From Perca fluviatilis (lineage: Eukaryota; Chordata; Actinopteri; Perciformes; Percidae): DNA of 64,000 nucleotides. This document shows positions 34,788-46,570 of this stretch, in pieces. The notes under the pieces were generated by a model, which saw nothing but the letters and a program-made list of their open reading frames with translations, made no database searches and was not told where the DNA came from. The stretch is from positions 4,353,568 to 4,417,567 of the forward strand of contig NC_053116.1 of assembly GCF_010015445.1 (NCBI RefSeq), read 5' to 3'. Each line of letters begins with the position of its first letter. Within the stretch, counting starts at the first letter, position 1. Position numbers and translations under genes: made by a program.

Positions 34788-35454
34788 CTGTAAACCCGAA
34801 TAAGTTACCAGAACTCAAAAAAAGTGAGGCAATCAGTTGCCTCACTTTTTTTAAGTTGATTAACTTAAAAGTCAAAATTTTCCGAACTTAAAAGGTTGGT
34901 TGAATTGCTACTTGTACCTTTTGATAACAGTTAAATTAAAAGTGCTCATTTAGCTCAACTCAAATATTTGCAGTTAATATGACTTAGTTTTCTGTTAAGG
35001 GAACTCAATTATTTTCAGTTATTATGACTTACAGTTTTGAGTTTTCAAACCACAGGAATAAGTTCACAGAACTTAAAAAATAAGTACACAACCACACATT
35101 TTTATGTTAATAAAACTCAATGTTTATTAGTTTGTTTTGTCATTGTTTTAAGTACACATTAGTCAAATATGTTGAGTTTGTTTACTTAAAAACATGTGAT
35201 TCAAAACTTAAAAATTTTTAGGCAACCGATTGCCTCACTTACATTAAGTTTAACTAACTTAATATATCTTAAAGTCGTGAACGTCTGCTTTTGAACAGTT
35301 ACATGTTAAAATGAAATAGAAAAACATTTATAAATTAAAATAAAAAATAATTTTAAAATATACTTATATACTTTAATTGTATATTAAATAAATAAATAAA
35401 TTTGAGAGATTTTTAAGAAGAAAAACTCAAAATTCTCTGATCCTATCCTTCCAA

Positions 35455-35812
35455 ATGTGTTCCTGGTCACTTAAACGAACACGCCGACTTAATGGGACTT
35501 TGTCTTATTCACCGTATCCTCCAGAGTTAGAGAAGTCCATAAATACCCTTCTCATCTCAGTGTGTGTTGTAACTCTGTCTGGCGCACCCACTGCTAGCCT
35601 AGCTTAGCACATGTTGTACAAATCACAACATGTAAATAGGAAAATGTTGGCGTTATTTTGTCACTTATTAGAGCATAGATGGAGCCAGATACCTCCAGGA
35701 TCTGTGCTAAGCTAGGCATGGGTGCGTCAGACAGAGATCACGACAGAGCACAGAAGCGTATGTATGGACTTATCTAACTCTGGGGATACTGTGAATAAAT
35801 CCCAATAAGTAC
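35455..35812. mobile_element. Small inverted-repeat MITE
   Basis: The left arm TATCCTCCAGAGTTAGAGAA mirrors TATCTAACTCTGGGGATAC at the right, with 'gacttaatggg' and 'cccaataagtac' outside. A second inner inverted pair (GCTAGCCTAGCTTAGCAC and GTGCTAAGCTAGGC) makes it nearly self-complementary. It sits inside the 34788 element. Confidence 0.7.
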
Positions 35813-36515
35813 CGTATTTTCCGGACTATAAATTCGCACTTTTTTTCCTACTTTGGCTGGTCCTGTGACTTGTGCGACTTGTATATCAAAATATATATAA
35901 TTTAACATGTTTTTAAATGTTAATTCATACTGAACACATTACCATCTACAGCCGCAAGAGGGCGCTCTATGCTTGTGACAACTAGAATGCTGCTCCTAAA
36001 GACAACTGAGAAAGAGAAAAGAGATAAACTGCAGGTAGTAAAATATGCAGGCCGAAAACGGTAATCGAGCAGCAGAAGAAAGTTTGAAAGAAGGGAGAAA
36101 CTTGTGAGGGACTGGCGAAAAGGTGACTCTTATGCAATGAAGAAAACAAAAAGCTAATCGGCTAACCGTGCGGGCTGAGAGCAAGATGGCCAGAGTTGGA
36201 GGAACGAGTCACACATGGGTGCTTGAACAACGTGCTGCTGGGAGAGGCTTGTCAACGGTGCAGTTAGCTCGCTACGTCACACGCCCTGGTAGTTGTTCTG
36301 TGTGCTATTGTATAGTTTAATAACTGTTAATGTGTTACGTTAACATACCGGACACCTACCGTATTCAGCCTGTTGTTCTGGGTGCTATTGTGTAGTTTTG
36401 GATTTTGTGAAATACATTTCTAAATAAATTGCGACTTATAGTCCGGTGCGATTTATATATGTTTTTTCCTCTTCATGACGCATTTTTTGACTGATCTACG
36501 ACTTATACTCCGAGA
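35813..36515. mobile_element. Fish repeat with CCGTATTTTCCGGACTATAA end
   Basis: The left end TACCGTATTTTCCGGACTAT and right-hand words GCGACTTATAGTCCGG and CGACTTATACTCCGAGAATA are inverted relative to each other. I recognise this terminus as a very common vertebrate DNA-transposon MITE. It is non-coding, with an A-rich middle. Confidence 0.65.
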
Positions 36516-37130
36516 ATAAATAAGCATGTTTCTTTAAGGCCCTAGGAAATAAATATTTATCACACATTTCTGATATTGACCAGACAACTAATCAGATAGT
36601 CAGGAAAATAATCTGAGTAATCAAAAACAATAATACCAAAATGAAGTTATCGTTCGTTACAGCTATAAAAGAAAAAACACTGCTTTTGGCTTCCTTGCTA
36701 ATTCCTGAGTAGGAGCGACAGGGCCGCAATTTGGATGAAATTTCAAATATTCTATAGAGTTTAAGAACATTTTCACTTAAAACTCTAAAATGTAAATGTT
36801 TTACAAACCATATCAAATGCACAGTGAAATGTGAGTCATCTTGCGCAGCCCACAATGGTTAAGAAAAACATTAAAACATACAAAACATTAGCCGTTACTT
36901 TTGCATTATATTAATAAGAACAAAGGCATATTGAGTAGTTTGGGCCTATTGGCTGAACACCTGCAGTAGTGCAGTAACTTTTTGAGGCATTATTTAGACA
37001 AAAGGAGATAACTTTGAACTAGCCTTTTATAATGGCTTACCCTGCAGCCTTTTTTTCAGATGAGTTTCTACATCATTAATTCATTCTTGAGGGTCTGCAA
37101 CCTCGGGGATAGTTTACCACTTTCTAGACC
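36516..37130. other. No recognised feature (inside the 34788 element)
   Basis: AT-rich sequence downstream of the stop of the minus-strand gene. A 3' UTR role is possible. Confidence 0.4.
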
Positions 37131-37133
37131 AAG

Positions 37134-38498
37134 TTAAATCTTTAGAGTGAATTCAAAAGTGTTGGTCAGTGCTTTGGGATAGCTGAGGTGTAGTGCATAG
37201 ATCACTCCACAGATTACCAGGAAGGCATCGCCAAGTCTGGGAAGGCTGACCACGGCATCACTTTCAATGACGACGACGTGATTCTCACAGGGTGGTAGTG
37301 AACTGGACTTTGGCGTCCCGTCGTCCCTGAAAGTAATGAGGCCCACTGCAACACCATCAAGCTCTGGCTCATCAGACTCATCCTGAATGAATGAAAAAAA
37401 GATACTAATCACAAACTAACACATGGAACAGAACAGATGACATAATTTTGTCTTTCCGTAACCAAGTCCCATTGAAATCCAATACCACTTTTACAAAAGA
37501 GACCTGGGTCTCATTGTAAGAGTTGAAAAACATAAGATCCATGTTCTGCACACATGAATCAGCCAAAATACCAGAGAATCTAAGTGCTGACTGAAACCAA
37601 GGACATTTACAAGAAAATGTTTTACTGAACATTGAATAAAATGTTAGTATTTCGGGTTAGATAATACACAGCAGAATCTGTTAGTGACTTAAGGAGACTC
37701 ACTGTGCAGGTTCTTAAACATCCAGAGACGTCCTCACGCAGATACACAGGAAGGACGTGGAGAACAGTAGTGCGCTTGGTGTGTATGTCATGGATTTCCT
37801 ATTCAGATAAAAACAGAATTGCATATACTGAAGAGTTTACATAAAGCTGATTTTAAACAGTCCAAACAGAACATATGTCCACAAATAACCTGTTAACATC
37901 TTTAATGCAATCAGACAAATGGCAAACAAAGTGGACTAATTGCAAAAGTCAAAAGCTCATTTCAATCATTGAACCTGTTCAATGTTCTACTGGTTCAACC
38001 TATGAAATGTGTAAAAATCTATTTACCTGTTCATCATGGATTTTTAAAATTTCAGCCAGAGCATCTGCTGTCTTCCCAGTTTTTGATGCCTTCCGTCTGA
38101 ATAAGGTCATCAGTCGAGGAAGATAGCGGTCAAGCTCAGCATAGCACGTGTTGGGCAGGTTCTGATTTGTAATCCGCTGGAACTCTGCATACAACTACAT
38201 AGAAATAACAGCCAGAGGAGAATACAGCAACAACACTTATTAAAAAAACAGTTCAATTTGAAGAATCTTGCACACATTCATAAAGCAAAAATATCAGCCA
38301 AATGAGTAAGAATCACAATTTTCACTTTAAAAGAGAGAGCTGATCCATATTACCTCAGACTCTATTTTAAGAGCAGGCCAGAGGTCCATGAGGTCGTTCA
38401 CTGGTGGGCAGGACATCACTATGGTCTGTCGGCGGTAGGGAAATGTGGTCTCCATCATCTTTCTAATGAGGGTCAGTTTCTTCTCAGTCTTCTTCAAA
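37134..38498 (-). CDS. SAMD3-like protein, four spliced exons (partial)
   Basis: Minus-strand exons with GT/AG borders: about 38354-38498 (TEKKLTLIRKMMETTFPYRR then VNDLMDLWPALKIESE), 38027-38194 (LYAEFQRITNQNLPNTCYAE), 37703-37798 (EIHDIHTKRTTVLHVLPVYL) and 37134-37382 (DESDEPELDGVAVGLITFRD ... LHLSYPKALTNTFEF, stop TAA). Blocks 'WPALF..Y.EF.RI' and 'L.Y...L..TFEF' in this order recall the repetitive proteins named SAMD3-like in fish. No stop or frameshift is visible in these exons, unlike the copy at 53.3 kb. The N-terminal half was not found, so the gene may be partial. Biochemical role unknown. Confidence 0.65.
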
Positions 38499-39739
38499 AA
38501 ATTTTTGCAAGCAAATACAAAGTTAAGTAAAATATGATTAGTAGTATTCGGTAAACAGAACACATTCATTATTTGTTGACTTAAATACAGCAAAACACTT
38601 TATTTTGATCAAACAGGCAAGTAGAAAAAACAATGATGGGTGTATGTGGGAGTGCGTATAATTTGGGGTTACCACACTAAAACCTTGTCTGAAAAAAACA
38701 ACAATTCAAGTTATTGGTATTTAGAGGGCGGGGGGGGGGTGATAGAAGAATTCACATTCATTGGATTACCTGGTATCGTTATCACATCTCCAGTTATCTT
38801 CCTTAACTTCTTGAAACTGGAACAGCAAGATGCAAAGGCATAAACTGATCTGAAACTGAACAATTAAAAGATTCAAAGAGTGTCAAATTATAAACACTTC
38901 CATTTATAAATGTTCCCTGTTAATGATCTTTTCATTTAATCCCCATAAGTGTCAAGTTACTAAAGCCATCAAGCAAAATTAACATTACTGTAAAGAAAAG
39001 CAGCCACACTTGAACCTTAGTGCATGGTTAATCAACAATAATACCATTTCTACATACCAAAGCTTTACTGTTAAGGGTTTTACTTTATTCATCTTTGTCA
39101 TGAAAAGCAGCTTGCCTCCAGCCGGGGTCGTTTGTTTTAAAACCGAGGCAACAGTAGCGAGGCACGGGCCGGTTGACTCGTTCTGTTAACAGCAATCTCC
39201 GTGTCTCAGACAGTCTGCTCACACAGAATTTAAAACTAGCGTCCCTAGAAGCTACACAGAGCCGGACTTGCAGTGTAGGAACTCAGTTTGAGGCATTTAT
39301 GCTCTTTTGTGCACTATTGAAAGTTTCCAGCAACAAAAACTAACTATCGCATACAAGGTGTCTGTTAGTGCTTCTACTAACAACTAATTTTCTAACACCA
39401 CCTTTAAGCGCGGGAATGAGCGTGTGATTACTAGATTCATCCGTCGTCAAATTCTTCAGGGAGTCGGTTAGTGGTAGCTAGGTCGCTAGTTGTGCTGCTG
39501 GAGTGCGAACGTCAAAGTCCTTCTAAATAGTCTCTGGTAACGTTATTGGTCGCTGCGCTAAGTGGCTAGCTAGCTCTTTAGCAGCTAACCTATATCTGAC
39601 AAGTTGCCAATCCCTACAAGACTCCGTGATAAGCCAGTGAAGGGCGGGGGCTTGGAGAAGGTCCTCGCTCTCTGAGACAAACACATACAAAATGTATAAA
39701 AGAAGTAAAAGCGAATGAATATTAACATTCAAAACTTAC

Positions 39740-39860
39740 AGTAAGTCCAGTGAGCCTGATTGCTGCTGCGTAGGTAGTTTCTGCAACCCTACTGTCTGCT
39801 GCTTCCCGCTTGCTGCGCGTTGTTCAAACTTTTCTTCTTCTGTGTTTTTCCAAAGAGCGG
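39740..39860 (-). other. Probable non-coding first exon of the SAMD3-like gene
   Basis: Read on the minus strand, the block ends GGACTTACT followed by the donor GTAAGTTTT (complement of 39731-39739). It lies upstream of the coding exons. The start is not defined. Confidence 0.4.
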
Positions 39861-40445
39861 TAAGGAATCAGTGTAGTGTGCAAATTGCGCCACCTTCTGC
39901 TTCCGGAGGTTGAATCAGAGATTAACTCTCCATACAAAATTATCCCTGCAGCTGCTGAAATAAAAATAAAAAGAATATATAGGCTACATTAAAGTGATGA
40001 AGCAAAAAATAAATAAAATAAAAACATTTTGTCCTCCACTAATGTCTAATGCATTTCAGACCATTTGCTATTGCAATTTATTTATTATGATCGATTTTAC
40101 TTATTTGGTAAAGCACTTTGAGATTTTATTGTATTTTAACATGTGCTATATAAATTCCGTTTATTTTTAAATCATCCCTATTTTAAACAATAGAAATAAC
40201 AGGACTTTATCATTCTTAGTATGTTATTACTCAATTCTATTACATTGTACTTAAGTTATGTTTTTAAGTTATGCTTACTTATACACAAAATAGTTCCATT
40301 TAATCAAAAAATATTAGTTAACAATACTCAAAAAGGAAGAACATGTTACACCAACTTGACAAAATTAAGTTAGTAGAACTTGTTCTAAAACTTTGAGTAT
40401 ACACTACTTAATCTATTTAATTACTTTGAACGTTCGGGTTTACAG

Positions 40446-40545
40446 TGTGGAAAAATTCTAAACTGTCTTACCCTGCTGCCAAGTTTGTATTGGAGCTGGC
40501 AAGAAGCACATTGTGGCCAGACCATACGAGAAGCAAAAGTGAGCA
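40446..40545 (+). pseudogene. Probable displaced end of the 32455 gene
   Basis: Right after the inverted terminus, one frame reads LPCCQVCIGAGKKHIVARPY then EKQK and a stop. A CxxC motif plus a basic tail is what I would expect after the CANCGG that ends at the left junction (about 34760). Interpretation depends on the insertion model. Confidence 0.45.
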
Positions 40546-40745
40546 GTGTCAATGGCTGCCATAAGTTTCCTTTAATACCTCAGTGGTACGGTTTAAGTTC
40601 AATGTTTTGAACTGTTACTTTTTATTTTGAAGGTTTTTCTGAGGTTTGTATTGAGATTAATACTATTAAAGGTATTAGATGAAACATTGCTTGATATGTC
40701 TTCAATACCAATGGTCCAGAACTGTTTTTTAGGAGTAGAAGAAAG

Positions 40746-40747
<2 letters not shown>

Positions 40748-40838
<91 letters not shown>
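40748..40838. repeat. (GT)n microsatellite
   Basis: About 90 bp of pure GT. Confidence 0.98.
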
Positions 40839-40839
<1 letters not shown>

Positions 40840-41044
40840 CATGCTGGTCGCACAAGGTGGTACTGTACAGGTAGGCTAAGTTATGAAAAAATAGAGTATC
40901 CATTGCTACTGTAAAGGAAAATAAAAAAAAATACTACCTATCCCTTGCTGCCACTGGGAAAAAAATAAAAAATAAAAAATTCCCTACCGACCCATGACCT
41001 CAACTGACAACAAACCGGAACCAAACAATTTTGTTTTTTATGCC

Positions 41045-41199
41045 TTGGCTGCTCTCAGGGCAACTTTGCTGTATATATGCTAATACTGCTCTCAGGGCAC
41101 CTTGTAGTATCTGCATGAAACATGATTTGGCTGCTCTCAGGGCAACTTCGCTTCATATATTCTAATACTGCTCTCAGGGCACCTTACCGTATCTCCATG
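41045..41199 (+). repeat. ~80-bp satellite, left block (two units)
   Basis: Unit consensus includes GGCTGCTCTCAGGGCAACTT and CTGCTCTCAGGGCACCTTG. The block stops at ...ATCTCCATG, where the TG...CA element begins, and continues at 42740. Confidence 0.9.
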
Positions 41200-42739
41200 T
41201 GTAACGGTACAGATAGTTAATGCCCCACATCACTTGTGACGGGTGTATCACCCTATCAGGAGTAGAGCGTTAAGGACAAGATAGCCTATCCGGTGTGAGG
41301 GGGGTGGGGTAAAAAACAGGAAGCAAGTGTGTGAAGTTGGGAGCGTAGAAAAAGGTACGCCAAAGTTTACTGAAGAGCCCCTCTCTCGCTTGAACGGAAT
41401 AAAAAAGAACCAAACTATCGTGTGAGGGACCGATAACAAGTTGGGGTCACTAAGCTTTCAGTGAGGGCCGAATCTGTTCGCGTCGTCCAGGACACACTGC
41501 CTCTGCTGAATAAAGGTCGGCGAAGCTATTAGCAGTAGCGACGGAGTCGTTTGATGTCAGCCGCCTTCCGTGTGGCCCTGGTGGCGAAAGGTTAGAGCCG
41601 AGAAAGGAGCGTTGTCAAATCTTACTCAGCGGCCAGTTAAGCTCTAAAGGAGAGTTTTCGTGATTGGAGGGAGTTGAAGAGCGACCGCCTCAACACAGGC
41701 CCGCACCTGCGACTTAGAGAACGTTACCCTGCGAGTGAATATTGGAGTTAGGATTCCCTGCCATTCAGACGCCATCTCAGCGATTCACCCTGGTTTCATC
41801 TGCGGCATGTCGTTCTGGACATTCTGTCGCCACGGATTTGTTTTGTTCATGACATACACCAGAGACTGAGGTATGGTTTATTTTTCACTACTTTGACCGT
41901 GGACTGGGAGCGTCAGCAACTAAGGCTGTAATACTGTCACGGACAAGAGACTCTGGGAGCAATTTTCAGCGGACCCAAAGCTTCACCTTTGGAGGGACAG
42001 TGAGTGTAAACTAAAGTGATTCTGGTTGAACTTATTGATTGCTGGACATTTAAGCAAAATTAGCATGCTCTGTTAAACTGTCAATAATTTACTGAAACTG
42101 AAAACAACAGTTTTTGTTGACTGCAAACTGGTGTTTATTTTCCTCTGTGGAATATCGGTTGAAAACAGTTAGGGATTGTCTACAGTGAGAAACTTTTTTT
42201 TTTTAGATAAGTATATGTTTTTCTGTCACATTGAACCTTATTTGGTTTCATGTAATTTTTTTTGGGGAGTAATTCCTGCAATAGCAGAGTTGAAGCTGGT
42301 CGAATTTGATCAGACTAGGTTTAATTTACGACAGTTAAAAGGGTCAATCAATAAATAATTTGTTGAGATATCTACCAAGTTGTTGTAAATTGTAAATTAT
42401 ATTTGTTTTATATTGCTCTGGAGTAGGGGCGTCCCACCTATCTAGCCAGGTATAGGATACAGGGGGGAAGACTGTGCAGACCTTAAGTTTGGTTTAGGAG
42501 CACATCACACTTCAGGTCACCGTGTTAGAGATACAAGTCCTGAAGCCCATCCTACCATACTTTCATTGCTCCACGTTGATTAGGGAGATCAGCCAGATAG
42601 GTAACAACATACTTACTGAATTAGGTACTGGGGCCAATTGCGCTGGGACGTACAGACCCAGATCTTGTACTCTTCCAGTCGTTCAGAGCAGAACTATACT
42701 AATAAAACCCCTACATAGTGGGGCTTATCCTCCACTACA
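41200..42739 (+). mobile_element. LTR-like 1540-bp element inserted in satellite
   Basis: It starts TGTAACGGTACAG and ends CCTCCACTACA, with CATG on both sides (41196-41199 and 42740-42743). An AATAAA lies near 42700, and GT-rich and purine-rich stretches lie inside. No gag or pol is readable, so it is best described as a large solo LTR or a non-autonomous element. The satellite continues in phase across it. Confidence 0.7.
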
Positions 42740-43425
42740 CATGCAACATTCATTGGCTACTCCTAGGGCAACTTCTCTGCATATATTCTAATACTGCTCT
42801 CAGGGCACCTTGCAGTATCTGCATGAAACATGATTTGGCTGCTCTTAGGGCAACTTTGCTGCATAAATGCTAATTCTGCTCTCAGGGCACCTTGTAGTAT
42901 CTGCATGAAACATGATTTGGCTGCTCTTAGGGCAACTTCGCTGCATACATTTTAATACTGCTCTCAGGGAACCTTGTAGTATCTGCATGAAACATGATTT
43001 GGCTGCACTTAGGGCAACTTCGCTGCATACATTCTAATACTGCTCTCAGGGAACCTTGTAGTATCTGCATGAAACATGAATTGGCTGCTCTTAGGGCAAC
43101 TTTTCTGCATATGTTCTAATACTGCTCTCAGGGCACCTTAACCTATGTCCATGCAACATGATTTGGCTGCTGTTAGGGCAACTTCTCTGCATATATTCTA
43201 ATACTCCTCTCAGGGCACATTACTGTATCTTTATGCAACATTCATTGGCTGCTCTATCGGCATTAGTGGCACACTTTCTAATACTACTGCGTCCCTACTC
43301 ATACACATGCTAATACTGCTCTTAGAGCACCTTATAGTATCTAAATGGAACAACACGGATCTCAGGGCACTTTATATGCTACTTTCTGTGTGGAACTGAA
43401 ATTTGCAAACATAGTTTTGTTCTAA
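42740..43425 (+). repeat. ~80-bp satellite, right block (about eight units)
   Basis: Units alternate GGCTGCTCTTAGGGCAACTT and ACTGCTCTCAGGGCACCTTG, with CTGCATGAAACATGA between. Divergence rises toward the right end (43250-43400), where units decay. It appears non-coding. Confidence 0.92.
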
Positions 43426-43492
43426 TCCAGTAACATTCAGTTATGCTGTGTCTATTTCTTAAAGCTGTATTGTTTATATCAACTGCAGATTA

Positions 43493-45893
43493 TGGAGCAG
43501 CTATGGATCGAGGGCATCCGAAGACAACTGAGAAAAGAAAAATATTCCTGTGTTTCCACGGATATCAAATTGTTCATGGGGACAAGAAGACGGAGTTTAT
43601 GGAGAACTATGTAGAAGAACTACAGCAGAAAACAAACAACTTTTTCTTGGCACCAAAACAGAACAACCAAAATAATTTTTTCCTTGCCTGTGAAAGAGGC
43701 AACAAACCAACAGGAAAAAGCATGGGCAAGGCATGTAAAACAAGGGTAAATTCCTGTGAAGCCTTTGTGTCTTTTAAATTTATAGGGTAGACAGGTTTCA
43801 CTGCGGTAGTAGTTTGGCAGCAATTGACCTACATGGGACATGATTTATTAAACCCTGAAGAGAGGAAGAAAAATGCAATTAATCCGGAATTGTTAGGATT
43901 TGTTGAGATGTGGCTCACGCAAGGCCTATCCATATCACAGATTGTCATAAAAAGTTGTGATTGGGCATGTAGCCGTGGTTACACCGATAAGCATGACAGG
44001 CGTTTCTTCCTAACTCCAGAAGATGTGAGGCTGGTAAAACGCCATCTCCGTATCTTCACTCTGCCGGACATCGATGATGCTGTGAGTGTGGAAAAGCAGG
44101 GGATAGTTGAAGTGAAAGACAAAATTAGCTTTTTTCAACCTTTGACAAAAGACCAGCCACTGGTTATTGTTGTCCAGACACCACAACAGAAGGCTCTTCT
44201 CTAAGAGAACCCCCACCCCTCCTACAAAGGTTTGACATCATATGGGTATGCCCTGTATGCCCTTGTACTTGTCAATCAAACTGGAAGAGGAGTCCTATCT
44301 TCATATATAATAATGAGCCAGGAATCCTCTGCAATAGTTGAGCTTTGCTTGAACATGCTCTGTTCGAGCAATCCAAACTTTTACCCAAGGTGAGAACAGT
44401 TCTTTTCAAAAGCCCAATACCCATGCAAGCACAAAGGAGTTGTAATACTGAGAGATAATTGAATACCTTTTTGTAACTTAAACCATGTTCAATTTACTAC
44501 ATTTGCCTAGCTGAAATTGTGATACTCCAGTACTCTGCATTATTATCTGGAGTCTGGTCTTATTTTTCCTAGGTAAGTTATGATCGACAGAGACTTGAAA
44601 GGAGCTCAATGCCATAAGACAAGTTTTCCCCAAAACCAAAGTTCTCCTCTGTTGGTTTCATGATCTACAGGTACTGATTGAAATTAAGAAATGCACAAGT
44701 AGCTACTTTTAACAGTCTGTTTGGTTGTAAATAAATTGATTTACAATTTTGATATTATATGCCTGCTGTAGCTTCTGAAAAGACAATGTAGCCTGTATAT
44801 TAAAGGCTGTACATCGCTCGATGGTGAGAACCTGTCACTTGACAAAAGACACTTGACCTCAATTAAAGCTTGCATAACGGTAACTACATTGATATTTTAA
44901 ATTGTATGTGTCTCAATATCTACTATTGCCCTTGTTTTTTCTGTGTTGCGTACTCTAAACTGGCAACCATAATATATGGTATGATTTCAGGAGGAAGATT
45001 TTGTGACAGTGTCCACTAGCGTGTGCAATGACCTTGATGCCCAGCTTGGCAGCAATCGAGTGACAACATACCTGAAGGTACACTGGCTTCCACATGCAGC
45101 ACTATGGGCCAATTTTGGACAACTGTTTGAGCACAACAGCAGTGACACCAACAACAAGGCAGAGAGGTAGTAAAAGAATAAATGATCATGTTTTCAAACA
45201 TTACAATGCAGTGATATAAAACAAAAAAGGAACTCATGATAGGGAACATTTGTTTCCCTAGATGGCACATTTCTCTTCTAATCTGCCATTGAACACAATG
45301 TTTGTGGTCACATTTGGAACAGTTTTTTTCTGTATTTACAAATGAAGTTATCATTTCCAAAGTTTCCAATATCACAGTCATATCTCCCCAACACTGAGTG
45401 AGTATTGTTTTCTCAATCTATGATGTAATTTCAATTTATTGTTATTTATAGTGAATTATCACCATGGACCATGGTCTCAGAACACTTCACAACAAAAATT
45501 AAAAATGTACAATTTAGCCAATATAAAAGGCGGAATTAAATATAAAATATAAAATCAACAACACAAAAAGGATGTAACTGGAATACCACAGGTTAAAATT
45601 GTTAAGACATGAAATAAAACAACGAATGATAATGCATAATGAAATAAACAAAACAATGGTTCAAAAGTTGGATTTTAAACATGTCCATAATACTTTGAAC
45701 AAAGAAATGTTTTCTCCCCAACACTGAGTGAGTATTGTTTTCTCAATCTATGATGTACTCATAACAGTATATAATTCTTTTCCCCTTTTAGGTTTTTTCT
45801 TGCACTGAAATACCAGTTCCTAAGGGGAGAGGCAAACAGAAGAGTTGATCAACTTCTTCTCTTGCTATGTTGTGAAATAAAAAAATATTATTG
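43493..45893 (+). pseudogene. Spliced gene relic resembling MULE-type transposase proteins
   Basis: First block 43493-44388. It reads FLCFHGYQIVHGDKKTEFME, an in-frame TAG at 43788, then VVWQQLTYMGHDLLNPEERK and LTPEDVRLVKRHLRI (a CARF-like region by recollection). A stop and small deletion near 44204 follow, then SYGYALYALVLVNQTGRGVL, ending at a GTGAGA donor at 44389. Exon 44992-45168 reads TYLKVHWLPHAALWANFGQL and SDTNNKAER. Exon 45792-45893 reads FFLALKYQFLRGEANRRVDQ. 'NNxAERFF..LK' is a late landmark of these MULE-like proteins. The gene runs up to a hAT insertion at 45923. Confidence 0.6.
45383..45757. repeat. 45-bp direct repeats flanking a 285-bp insert
   Basis: TCTCCCCAACACTGAGTGAG and the next 25 bases occur at 45383-45427 and again at 45713-45757. 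The insert (45428-45712) on the minus strand ends 'gtgttctgagaccatggtcc...cactataaataacaataaat', like a LINE/SINE 3' tail. It lies in an intron of the MULE-like gene. Confidence 0.8.
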
Positions 45894-46133
45894 GTAAGGC
45901 CAGTATAACCTTATTGTGATGTCAGGGTTTCTGCAGGTATCAGCAAATCTCATTTCATGCTTTTTCATGCCCTTTTTCATGCCACTTTAAACTAATTTCA
46001 TGCCCATGTCCAACTGCAGATACTTTCACACACAAATTGTAAACATTTGACAATGCCAATTTTTAATATTTGAAAATCCAAATTTAACTGTCAAATGGCT
46101 CACAAGACGGTTTACAGTCATTGTTGCGACCTC

Positions 46134-46322
46134 CGGCGCAACTTTGCCCGGAGCCACTATGTCGGGAGTAAAGATTGTCTCGGACGCGTGGCAGCTGATT
46201 TTCAAACAACTTAAACGTTTATTATGTTCGTAGTTCTTTCTGTTACATATAATCACGACCATGGTCAAAAAACTGTGCCCCTTCTACTCCCGCCAGCTCA
46301 TTCATCCCGAATCACTCGCACA
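46134..46322 (-). repeat. Candidate 3' LTR of BEL/Pao copy 2
   Basis: On the minus strand it runs TGTGTGCGAG...GGTCGCAACA, with AATAAA inside (near 46225) and a short purine stretch before it. It lies ~110 bp past the integrase stop. No second copy exists to confirm it. Confidence 0.5.
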
Positions 46323-46430
46323 CACTACCACCTGTATAGGTGATCAAGGTTCAAAAAACGTAAAAAGTAAATCCCAAAAATAGGTTTGTTGGAAGGGAAA
46401 GGGAAAGATCAGTGTTGTGGACAGGCAGAG

Positions 46431-46570
46431 TCAAGTCTCCAGTAGAAGGCATAGCTTGGTGATGGGTCTCTCCAGGATTTTGCTCCTGGTACGTATCCTG
46501 ACCCGTCTAACATGGCCTATGCTGTCTGGGATCGTCTCAACTATTCTTCCCATCAGCCAGGAATTGCGCG
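46431..46570 (-). pseudogene. BEL/Pao copy 2, integrase C-terminal end
   Basis: Minus-strand frame: WLMGRIVETIPDSIGHVRRV, then RTRSKILERPITKLCLLLET and stop. This matches the end of BEL pol. It is cut off from the rest by an inserted fragment at 46571-46668. Confidence 0.85.

Larger units (their letters stand above)
34788..40445 (-). mobile_element. 5.66-kb inverted-repeat element carrying a SAMD3-like gene
   Basis: CTGTAAACCCGAA at 34788-34800 is the exact complement of TTCGGGTTTACAG at 40433-40445. Both subterminal regions are rich in 'aacttaa' words. The left one also has a hairpin AAAGTGAGGCAATCAGTTGC with its complement (34816-34852). Between the ends lie two small MITEs and a spliced minus-strand gene. 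Coding sequence of the 32455 gene seems to stop at the left end and resume at the right end, supporting insertion. A target duplication was not resolved. Confidence 0.6.

Noticed and set aside
35455..35812. A microRNA-type hairpin gene
   Set aside because: Its inverted structure spans the whole MITE, and copies elsewhere (near 18820) show it is a mobile repeat.
37405..37632. 75-residue minus-strand ORF between SAMD3-like exons
   Set aside because: It lies between two exons whose splice borders join in the expected protein order, so it is probably intronic.
41200..42739. Full LTR retrotransposon with two LTRs
   Set aside because: An LTR pair was sought inside, but the left and right parts do not match each other. 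No gag or pol is present.
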